Origin: Gari tellinella
Taxonomy: Eukaryota > Mollusca > Bivalvia > Cardiida > Psammobiidae
Length of the DNA stretch: 64,000 nt
Assembly: GCA_922989275.2 (NCBI GenBank)
Contig: OV277869.1
Span: 3,091,190-3,155,189, forward strand
Reading direction: 5' to 3'
Made by a program: the position numbers and the translations under genes
The notes under the pieces: generated by a model
The model's input: only the letters and a program-made list of their open reading frames with translations
Database searches by the model: none
What the model was told of the DNA's origin: nothing
Part shown: positions 42,201-54,200 of the stretch, in pieces
Numbering within the stretch: the stretch's first letter is position 1
How the letters are laid out: every line of letters begins with the position of its first letter

Positions 42201-45200
42201 TCAGAGGACTCCTTCAGGGGCCCTCTGAATCAGGTCTTCACTGTTTGCGACAGATGTGTAAGGGTTTAATTCACAATTTGTCTTCTCGTAAGTCAGAGCT
42301 CCAGATAAGGGGAGTATTTCAAAATCTAAATTCTTTATTTCTGCATTAAACCCTATTGTGTCATACTCATTAGAATCGTCTCTTCGAGACGATTCTAATG
42401 AGTAGTAACACTGTAGGATTTGGTTCTGAAATGAGAGAGATAATGTTGGATTTGTTCTGTTTACTCCCACTTATCTTGAGCCTGGTAAGTTTTTAGCTCA
42501 CCTGAGCTAGCTCAGGGGGAGCTTTTGCAATCCTTGAATGTCCGTCGTCAACAATTTTAGTGTTTACACTCCAGAGGCCACAATATTTAACCAATCTTTC
42601 TCAAACTTGCTCAGATGGTATATTGCCATAAGAGTTCGGATGAGTTCGATTATGGTTGAAATCAGACAAATAGGTCATGAGTTATCTACCTTTGAACTGC
42701 TGAAAATGCCATATTTAACTGTGTTTACACTCTAGAGGCCACAATATTTATCCAATCTTTCTCAAACTTGCCCAGATGGTATATGACTATAAGATTTCGA
42801 GAGAGTTCGATTTTGGTTGAAATCGGAAAAATAGGTCATGAGTTATTTACCTTTGAATTGCTGAAAATGCCATATTTAACGGTGTTTACACTCTAGAGGC
42901 CACAGTATGTATCCAATCTTTCTAAAACTTGACCAGATTGTATATGACCATAAGAGTTCGGATGAGTTTGATTTTGGTTGAAATCGGGCAAATAGATCGA
43001 GAGTTATTTACCTTTGAATTGCTGAAAATGCCATATTTAACAGTGTTTACACTCTGGAGGCCACAATTTTTATCCAATCTATCTCAAACCTTACTCAGAT
43101 TGTAAATGACTATAAGAGTTCAAATGAGTTTGATTATGGTTGAAATCAGACTTATAGGTCGAGAGTTATCTACCTTTGAATTGCTGAAAATGCCATATTT
43201 AACGATGTTTACACTCTAGAGGTCACACATTTTATCCAAACTTTCTCAAACTTGCTCAGATTGTATATTACCATAAGACTTCGGATGAGTTCAATTATGG
43301 TTGTAATCGGATTAATAGGTCAAAAGTTATCTACCTTTGAATTGCTGAAAATGATATATTTAACAGTGTTTACGCTCGAGGCCACAATATTTATCCAAGC
43401 TCTCTCAAACTTGCCCAGATTGTATATGACCATAAGAGTTCAAAAAAGGGTGATTATGGTTGGAATCGGACAAATAGATCAAGAGATATCTACCTTTGAA
43501 TTGCTGAAAATGCCATATTTTACAGCGTTTACACTCTTGCAACTACAGTTTTCAATGGATTTTGATTATACTTGTACACAAAGGATGTAGCTATATGTTC
43601 TGGAAGGAGTGCAATTATTGTTGAAATGTAATCATTGTGGCAATAGTTACCTGCCCTTGATATACTTTGAAATGCTAGAAAAAGTCTTCATTTCAGTATT
43701 GTTTAGGCTCTAGTTATCTGCCTTTGATGTACTCTACTATACTACAGTAGGTCGACAAACTTGAATGGATTTAGAATAAAACAGGTGAAATTCAAAGGTA
43801 AAGCTATCAGGCTTCATTACAAATGGTGAGCGATATCAGGGCCTTCAGGCCCTCTTGTTGTAATAGAGAGGTGTTACTGTATTTGATTTGTTCTGCAGGG
43901 CTCTAGATAAGGGGAGTATTTATAAAATTGAATCTTTATATTTGCAATAAACCCTATGGTGTCACTACTCATTAGAATGGACGATTCTAATGAGTAGTAA
44001 CGCTATAGGATTTGGTTCTTAAATGAGTGAGAAAATGTTGGATTTGTTCTGATTACTCCCACTTACCTGGAGCCCTGATAAGTTTTATATTTTGTGTTAG
44101 AGCAGTGTAACTATATTGTTCTGTTTGTTTCAGTAGATCTCACAGAAGATGATACCGTTATAGAAGTCAGAAATGAAAGGTTAGTTGAAAACATACTTGA
44201 ACCATTTATTAGTCCCCTTCTGAGGTAACTAGGGTAATTAGGTATTGTTTCCATTGGTCTATCTTGGTTAATGTCTGGTTTAAAACAATGTACTTTTCAG
44301 GGCTCCAGATAAGGGGAGTATTTCAAAAAATAAGATCTGTATTTCTGCTTAAAACCCTATGTTGTCACTACTGGTTAGAATCGTCTCGAAGAGACGATTC
44401 TAATGAGTAGTAACACCATAGGATTTTGTGCTGATATGAGTGAGAAAATGTTTGATTTGGTCAGTTAACTCCCTCTTAATTGGAGCCCTGACATTTGTAA
44501 AAAAAAAAAATTGCTCTCCCATGATTCAGCAATGCTAGATTTGATTCCTATAGTACTGGAGAAATGTTAAGAACATTCATTGTTATAACTTTATGCACAG
44601 TTTTTATGGTTAAATATGTGTATTTATGTATTTTTCAGACCTTCAAGAGCAAAATCACCGACTAATGACTACAGAGAATCTAAATTTCTTACTGAGGATT
44701 GGATAAAAAATTTGTAAGTATTTAGGAAAAAGAGTTTACAACTATTATATGCTACAAATAACTAATTATAGATTTACTAGTTATAGATAAACAAGTTTCC
44801 CTCTCTCTGGCCAAAATTGGCAGAAACGGATGTGAAATAAAAACAAACAAAGGAAAGGACATTGTGGCATTCTTAGTACACTTGTAAGTAAGGAACAGCA
44901 GAGCTCCAGATTAGAGGAGTGTTCCAAAAAATCTAAAATCTTTATTTCTGTATTAAACCCTATGGTGTCACAACTCATTAGAACCATCTCTTTGAGACGA
45001 TTCTAATGAGTAGTTACAATATAGGATTTGGTGTTGAAATAAGTGAGAAAATGCTGGCTTTGTTCAGTTTACTCCCTTTTATCTGGAGCCCTGAAGCAGC
45101 AAACACAATTCGAACACAATTCACATATTGTAAATTGTGGAGACTCTGAACAGTCAGCAAGTAAAAACAAGTGAAGCTTACATGACTGTGTCCTTTACAA

Positions 45201-48200
45201 ACAGTGTATCGGTCTTGGCCTTAGGGTTTTCAGACCACTTGCACGAAACCGAAAAACACACACACTCTTTTCACTGTTATATGCCAAATTCTGATGCAAA
45301 TATCACTTGTCTGAATCAGAAACCACTTTGCGCCGGGCTTCGGGCAAGTGGGTTATGGTGAAGGCTGGTGTATCTTTGACAAGTATTCTTAACCTGTACA
45401 AACAGTGTTGACTCTGATCAAAAGTCTCCTTGACAAATAGAGTAGCCCAGGTTAGAGAGTTCCTCAAAAATGGACTTAACTCACATGAAAACTGGAATTG
45501 GCCATTTGAAATGTTAGGTGTCACTGAGATAATGTTTCAATTACTTTTTCCCTCAGAACAACAACATACAATTCCAAAGCCAGGGAAAGAGAGAGAAAGA
45601 TCGCAGAGGAGGAAATGAAAGCCAAACTATATGACGAGAGGGTAGGTGACTTGCTTTAATTGAGAAAAAAACTGCAACTAAATCTCGAGAACTTGATCCT
45701 GCTTAACTCTTTGATCCCTAGTCCCGCATATAGGCGTGCTTTTCAAACAGTGTACATGTGAATAGTACACTTGTCCTATGCAAACAGTGAAGACCCAGAT
45801 CAGAGGGCTCCGTAAGGAGCCCTCTGATCAGGGTCTTCACTGTTTGACACAATGCCAAACATTGACCAAAACAACCCTTAAAAGTCAAAAATGGACTAGA
45901 CTTAAATGGAAACTGGAATTGTCCATTTAAAGTTTCAGGGAGGAAAGAGTTAAGTCAAACTTACTCATTTATTTGGATTTTTTGGCAGCTTTTTCTGTCT
46001 GCTTTAATTTGTGTAAAATAGACTTTTTCAAATCATTGGATTAACAATATAAGCGAACAATCGAGATTCCAAGTTTGATAAGGATTCAAACTGTTTTCAT
46101 GTGCCTGCTCTCAGAGGGTTTAACCCATTACCCCATAAATACGCCTTTTAACACCTTTAATTAATTCCTCTACTGAAGAAAATAGTTCCAATTTATACAG
46201 TTATGAATATATATCATAAGAAATAATTTCTATTTTCTAGAAGATGGTAGCTTAAAGCAGGTTGAAAGTAAAGCAGAATGTGCCTTAAGGCACATTCTGC
46301 TTTACTTTTAACCTGCTTTAAGTGGCCACCTATCTTCAATACTAGAAACAGGCTATGGGGTAATGGGTTAATAGGAGTGTAGACCTTGATTAGATGCAGA
46401 GCCTGAGGTGAAAGCCAAAATTTGTTTAATGTGTTAACCCTTTACCCATAGCCTGGTGCGGGTTTGGAAAAAGATGACTAGTTAAAACAAGTTGAAAGTA
46501 AAGCAAAATGTGTCATTAGTCACACTCTGCTTTAATTTCAGTCTGCCTTTAGCTACTATTTGATGGGATATAGAAAACTATTTTTTATCATACATATTCA
46601 TGACTATCAGTTGGAACTATTTTCTTCAGTGGAGGAATAAAAATGAATATGCTAAGTTTAACCATATTCTATTTCAAATTCCATAAAAATGGGTAGGGCT
46701 ACAAGATCTACCAACATTAGTAACGGCCCTCCTCTAGGGAATATGCTTAAAGGCACTTCTATGGGGGGAAAAGGGTTAAGTCCGTTTCGTTCATTGCACT
46801 AATCACTTTCTCTATTACAGCGGAAGACTCAGGAGCTTGATCTTGAGAAAAGAATACGACATCAGATGCAGATCCATGCGAGGGAACCGGCGGTGCTGGA
46901 AGAGATTATAGATGAAGAAGTGGAGGAGGACCAGGAGGAAGAATTCATAGGTACAGTCACCATGGCAACCAAACAAATCCAACATTTTCTCACTCATTTT
47001 AGCACCAAATCCTATGGTGTTATTACTCATTATAATCGTCTCGAAGAGACGATTCTAATGAGTAGTGACACCATAGGGTTCATGCAGAAATGTAGATTTT
47101 TGTTTTTGAAAAACTCCCCATTAAGAATTCATAGGTACAGTCACCAGGGCTTGAAATTAGAGGGAGTAAACTGAACAAATCCAACTTTCAGCACCAAATC
47201 CTATGGTGTTATTACTCATTAAAATCGTCTCGAAGAGACGATTCTAATGAGTGGTGACACCATAGCGTTAAATACAAAAATGAAGATTTTAGTTTTTGAA
47301 AAACTCCCTATTAAGAAGGTACAGTCACCAGGGCTCCAGATTAGAGGGAGTAAACCGAACAAATCCAACATTTTCTCACTCATTTCAGCAGGAAATCCTA
47401 TGGTGTTACTATTCATTAGAATTGTCTCTTCAGGACGGTTCTATTGTGTAGTGACACCATAGGGTTTAATTTAGAAATGAAGATTTTAGTTTTTGAAATA
47501 CAGCGCTCCCTCTCTATAACGGTCCTCCCAACAACGATTCCCTCTTCACAACGACGCTTGCTGCTGGTCCCGAAACAAGAAATTATGTCCAACCTTTTTA
47601 CGTCTGCAATAATCTTCTGCTTAAAGTTGTCGTCTGCTGTATTTCTCAAAATTACATATTGGGCATTTTGACATAACAAACCTTAGTGACGAGTGACAAA
47701 CAGCTTGAATCCAGATCAAACGCCGCGTTAAGCGGCGTCTGATCTGGATTCAAGCTGTTTGCAAATGTAATCATATTTCCCTCTCTGTAACGACTCCCTC
47801 CAAACAACGCACACATTTGTTGTCTCCCATTGGATGTCGTTGTAGAGAGAGAGCGCTGTACTCTCCTTATCTGGAGCTCTGAGTCACAGTCTTGTGTAAA
47901 ACAAGCAGTAACTCTTTCAACACCATGAACCTGCTTAAACATTTGCCCCATTCAATTCTATTGAACAAACAGAATTTTATTTCGTATAAAAGCAATTTTT
48001 CTAGGGGGCGCGGCTTGTTGATATCCTGACAGTGGATGCAGGCTTACAAATGGGTCTGCTCTGCATGAATCATGTTGTGGCGTTCCCTGAGTAATGGCAG
48101 TAATGACTGTTACTTTCAGGGTACACATTATTTGTGTTAACAACCTCTAAACATACATGCATACTGATAAAGTGTTCATTTGATATTAGAAATTGCAGCT

Positions 48201-51200
48201 AATATAATGTAAATATAAGATATGAACTTAATTTTTTCGGGGTTTAAGCGGATTCATTGAATTTGCCGATCATTTTCTGTCATTTATTTTTCGCTTAAAC
48301 GCCAAAATAGTTGAGTTCATTTCTTAATTCCTTACATTAGGAGCCCTCTGCTCTCGTCTACACTGTTTGCTAATATAGAGCAGTATTTATTAAACTACCC
48401 AGAATTTCTTAAGATCCTTACTTTTTGCAAACACCAGTCAGGTTCTTATAAGAAGGATACAATTTAACCAAAGATCATATTAAACTATTAACCCCATAGT
48501 TAGTTTGATACTATTGTTTATATGGTTTGTGTTTATCAGAATTATCACCGGAGATGGAGAAGAAAATCAACTACTGTTTTCGTGGAGGAAGTTCGGGTGA
48601 AGTTCTGGTTGATAAGTTCCGATTACAAATTACTCGTGGTGATATAGCAACACTGTCCGGACTGAACTGGCTAAATGATGAGGTAAGAAGAATTGTTGGT
48701 TATATCTTTACTCCATAGCCTGTTTCTAGTTTTAAAAACAGGTGACGGTCCAGGGCTCCAGATAAGAGGTAGTTTTTTCAACAAATCCAACATTTTCTCA
48801 CTCTTTTTAGCACCAAATCCTATGGTGTTACTACTCATTAGAATCGTCTCGAAGAGACGATTCTAATGAGTAGTGACACCATAGGGTTTAATTCAGAAAT
48901 AAAGATTTTAGGTTTTGAAAAACTAAGCTTATCTGGTGCTCTGGGTGACCACTTACAGCAGGCTAAAAGTAAAGCAGAATGTGTCTTAACCCTTTACCTC
49001 ATAAAAGTGCCTTTTAGCGCATTTAATTTATTCCTCCACTGACGAAAATAGTTCCAATTTATACCGTCATAAACTTGTACCATAAGAAATATTTTCTATT
49101 TCCTAGCTTAGATAGTAGCTTAAGGTAACGACGGACCCTTAATACTGCAAGCTGATTTTTCTAATTTATTTTCATAACTTGTGATTGCTTTCCCCATTTT
49201 ATAACTGACTGATTAAAGTAGTACACATCGCGCCATAAAGCAGGCTGAAAGTAAAGCAGAAGAATCTAATGAGTATTTACACCATAGGATTTGGTGCTGT
49301 AATAAGTGAGAAAATGTTAGATTTGTTCAGTGTACTCCCTCTTCTCTGGAGCCCTGAGAGAGGGATTACTATCAGGGCTCCAGATAAGAGGTAGTTATTT
49401 CAACAAATCCAACATTTTCTCACTCTTTTTAGCACCAAATCCTATGGTGTTACTACTCATTAGAATCGTCTCGAAGAGACGATTCTAATGAGTAGTGACA
49501 CCATAGGGTTTAATTCAGAAATAAAGATTTTAGTTTTTGAAAAACTACCCTTATCTGGTGCTCTGTACTATGTATCCACCTCCCCTTATTTTCAGGTGAT
49601 CAACTTTTACATGAACTTACTGATGGAGAGAGGGGAGAAGGAGGGGAGAGCCAAGGTCCACGCCTTCAACACCTTCTTCTACCCAAAGGTGATGAGTGGT
49701 GGCCAGTCAGCTGTGAAGCGATGGACGCGGCGAGTGGACGTGTTGGCCATGGATTACATACTAGTCCCTGTACATCTTGGCATGCACTGGTGTTTAGCAG
49801 TATGTATATAACAAACAAGAATTTTGTGGAATTAGATACCGTATAAGTGGTATTTTTCGCGAGAAGGAAAGTTTTGCTATTTTCGTGTCTGTATCAAACT
49901 CGCATAAATCTAATCAGCCAAATATTCCTAGCTTTCTATATTTTGTTTTGGGCAGCAAAGTCCACTTTGAGGCAGTTTGTCGTCTAAATATCTATTCACA
50001 TTGTATGTATTTTAAATTTCAAATTTCTTTTATTTCTCTCAGCTCATGATTTACAATGTAGAAATACTGGTATAATACATTGCCTGACAATCTAGGTCCA
50101 GATTAATCACAACGCTATTCTGTGCTGAACCAGAATATAAAAGAAAAAATACTTTGCTAATGTCATAAAACAAAATCTTCATTATTCACTATTATGACTA
50201 TTATACACAATCACACCTCCGTCTGTAACTTAGTTGACTTTTAAATACAGTTGTCCTTGACATACAAGCAATTGAGTAATCAACTTCCAATTGACAAAAT
50301 ACAGATGATTTTGACTTAACCCATTACCCCATAGCCTGTTTCTAGTTTTGAAAATTGGTATCAACTTAAAGCAGGTTGAAAGTAAAGCAGAATGCGCCAT
50401 CTAGTAGAATATAGAAAATAGTTCTTATCATACATATTCAGAACTATATAAATTGGAACTATTTTTTCTCAGTGGAGAAAAAGAGGCACATTAAATTTTA
50501 TTGGTTAATGGGTTAAGCAACATAAGTTGTCCATATCAAAGCCGTGTTGTTTATTTTTCAGGTGGTTGACTTCAAGAAGAAGGATATCCAGTATTACGAT
50601 TCAATGGGAGGAAACAACTCAAAATGTTTGAACGCTCTAAAGTATGTATACTGCTATAACTCCCAATTCTTTCATTCATATTTTTTCACCAGGTTAACGG
50701 TTCTACCCAGTTGCCAATTTGTGCCTGAAACAGTGCATAAAGGACTTCTGGGGTCTTCCTCCACCTGTAATTAGCTGGACATCCCGATATGACTGAAATA
50801 CTGTTGAAAGCGACGTAAAAACAAATCAAATCAAATCACCAGGTTAGCCCATTACCCCATAAATATCAAATCCTCCACTGAAGAAAATAATTTCACTTAA
50901 TACAGTCATTACTTTGTAAAATCAGAAATTGTTTCTTAGATAGTAGTTTAAAGCAGGCTGAAAGTAAAGCAGAATGCGCCTTAAAGCGCATTCTGCTTTA
51001 CTTTCAACTTGCTTTAAGTGGTCTCCTATCTCCAATTCTAGGAACAGGCTATGGGGTTATGCGTTAACTCTTTCAACACTCTTGTGCGTTGTTAGGTTCC
51101 TTTGTGGATCTTTTTAGTTACCAAAACATCAATCAGTCTACTTGGAATTCTCGATAGTTTTATAAATACTGCTCTAAATTAGCAAACAGTATAGACTCCT

Positions 51201-54200
51201 ATCGGAGCCACTTGCCTAGATATGTAATGAATATATTTTAAACAGGGCCATGATGTTTAAAGAGTTGACCCCAATTCTTTTCTGTTAATTTATGCTTGGT
51301 TTTTATAACAGAAACCATTACTAACAAATATGTTTGTATATTTGTGTAGAACATATCTCTGTGATGAAAGTAAAGACAAGAAGAAGAAAGATTTTGACCT
51401 GAGTGGCTGGAGAACCACCATAGTAAAGGTAGGTAGTCATTTTTATACACCCACCTCTTAACCCTTTCCCCCAAAGAAGCGCCTTTTAGCGAATATGATT
51501 TATTCCTCCGCTTAAGAAAATAGTTTCAATTTAATTAAGGAATAATTCGAATATTTATTGTATTCATGGAGGTAGGAAAAAAAAACCTGGTCACATTGTA
51601 TGAAACCGCGAAGCGGTTTCATACAAAAGTTTGACCAGGTTTTTTTTTCATACCTCCATGAATACAATAAATATTCCGAATTATTCCTTATAATTTAATA
51701 TCACTTCTGAATTTAAGAAAGTAGTTATATAGAGAATCTGACGCGAATGTTCTTTTTTAACGCTTTTAAAACGTAGGTTGTAGTCCCTCCGCCATGTATA
51801 TTCTCCGCCAAAATGCGACGTTGTTATGTAGTAACGCCGACGTCAATGGCGTCATTTGGCATCCTGCTTCATGCAGCGCTTGTGAAGAGCAGTTGGACTA
51901 AGGGAAAGTAGTCCTGACAAGGCGTGGCCTGATTTTTATAATTTTCATGGAGTTATGAAACAAAAATTACAGCCAATCACAGCTAACCAAATGTAATGAT
52001 TACAAACAATATTAAATTATTCAGTCATGAATAAATATTATATGGAATTTTTTCTATATTCTAACACATGATAGCTTAAAGCAGGCTTAGGTAAAGCAGA
52101 ATGCGCCTTAAGGCGCATTCTGCTTTACTTTCAACCTGCTTTAAGTAGTCACCTATCTTCAGTTCTAGAAATAGGCTATCAGGTCAGGGATTAAGGTGGT
52201 CATATATTGTTGTGGCTCCTTTAGTCATTTCTGTCAACATTTGGCTTGTCCAGAATTTTTCCAGAAAACTATATGAAGGATATTAATGAAACTTCACATA
52301 AATGTTAAATGCATCAAGATCTGAAGCTGAGTCAAGTTTGAGGTTCATTCCCTTTGTCGTTAAAGGGTTATCTGCTCTTAATGTACTCAGATATTCTCTA
52401 AACAGTTTGTTTGCCAGTGGGCGTGTTATGTACCGTTTTCGATGCTCTCATTTATAGTCGGTCTGCTGTATGACAAGAAGTTTTATAAAATCAATTAATC
52501 TTCCTTTTAGCGGTTGTATTAGAAAGGTTTTACAGTTTCTAGTTTCTGGTTTCTGATATGACTAAACACCCATGGAGTTATTGCCCTTTGTTTCAGGATA
52601 TACCTCAACAGATGAATGGCAGTGACTGTGGCATGTTTGCCTGTAAATATGCAGATTACATCTGTAGTTTCTGATATGGAGTTATTGCCCTTTGTTTCAG
52701 GATATACCTCAACAGATGAACGTCAGTGACTGTGGCATGTTTGCCTGTAAATATGCAGATTACATCTGTAGTTTCTGATATGGAGTTATTGCCCTTTGTT
52801 TTAGGATATACCTCAACAGATGAACGTCAGTGACTGTGGCATGTTTGCCTGTAAATATGCAGATTACATCTGTAGTTTCTGATATGGAGTTATTGCCCTT
52901 TGTTTTAGGATAAACCTCAACAGATGAATGGCAGTGACTGTGGCATGTTTGCCTGTAAATATGCAGATTACATCTGTAGTTTCTGATATGGAGTTATTGC
53001 CCTTTGTTTCAGGATAAACCTCAACAGATGAATGGCAGTGACTGTGGCATGTTTGCCTGTAAATATGCAGGTTACATCTGTAGTTTCTGATATGGAGTTA
53101 TTGCCCTTTGTTTCAGGATAAACCTCAACAGATGAATGGCAGTGACTGTGGCATGTTTGCTTGTAAATATGCAGATTACATCTGTAGTTTCTGATATGGA
53201 GTTATTGCCCTTTGTTTCAGGATATACCTGAACAGATGAACGGCAGTGACTGTGGCATGTTTGCCTGTAAATATGCAGATTACATCTGTAGTTTCTGATA
53301 TGGAGTTATTGCCCTTTGTTTTAGGATATACCTCAACAGATGAACGGCAGTGACTGCGGTATGTTTGCCTGTAAATACGCAGATTACATCACACGGGAAG
53401 CCTCAATCACTTTTACACAGGTAAACCTCCACATTGCTAACGAATAAAGCAGGTGCCCGTTTCATAAAATTATAAAAGTCTCCGTTGTTATTTATTTCAT
53501 CATCTAATCATGTCTTGTGACATCTCTTTGGAATCCTTGAAAAGACGATTCCAAAGAGATATCACAAGACAGGATTAGATTGAGAAATCAGATATTAAAT
53601 GTATTTTAAAGTTTTGACTTACAACCGCTTATGTCGTACAAAGTTTTATGAAACGGGCTCCAGGGCTCTAGATAAGAGGGAGTAAACTTAACAAGTCTAA
53701 CATTTTCTCACTCATTTCAGCACTAAATCCTATGGTGTTACTTCTCATTAGAATTGTCTCTTTGAGACAATTCTAATGAGTAGTTACACCATAGGACTTA
53801 ATGCAGAAATAAAGACTTTTAGTTTTTACAAATCTCCCCATATCTGGGGCCATAGAAAATGTAGAAAATCGATGGGATATTGGAAATATTTGTTTCTGTG
53901 GCAAACAGATTGGAATGGAAACAACTGTTTTAGCATTCTTTTACACACTTAATGTGAAACTGCAATATGTAATTTAAATTTCATTACAATCAAATTTGTA
54001 ATAAGTGGCCATACTGTGGTAAAGCATGAGACTCTTACAGACAGATGAAATATTAATCCATTTCCACCTAGCCTGTTTCTAGTTTTGAAGACAGGTGACC
54101 ACTTAAAGCAGGTTGAAAGTAAAGCAGAATGGCGCATTCTGTTTAACTTTCAGCCTGCTTTAACCTACCATCTGCTAGGTGCATATTCATGGGTGTATAA

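Noticed and set aside
42538..43590. Open frames repeating a '[15 protein letters not shown]' type peptide
   Set aside because: They run across the 161-base tandem units; the frame changes between units and there is no start or splice context.
47219..47951. Several 60-100 codon frames on both strands
   Set aside because: They lie across family D and J MITEs and mirror each other as expected for palindromes.
52597..53420. 104-bp repeat array considered as a CRISPR or generic satellite
   Set aside because: Units are contiguous with no unique spacers, and the unit is recognisably a SENP exon with its acceptor; the sequence is eukaryotic.
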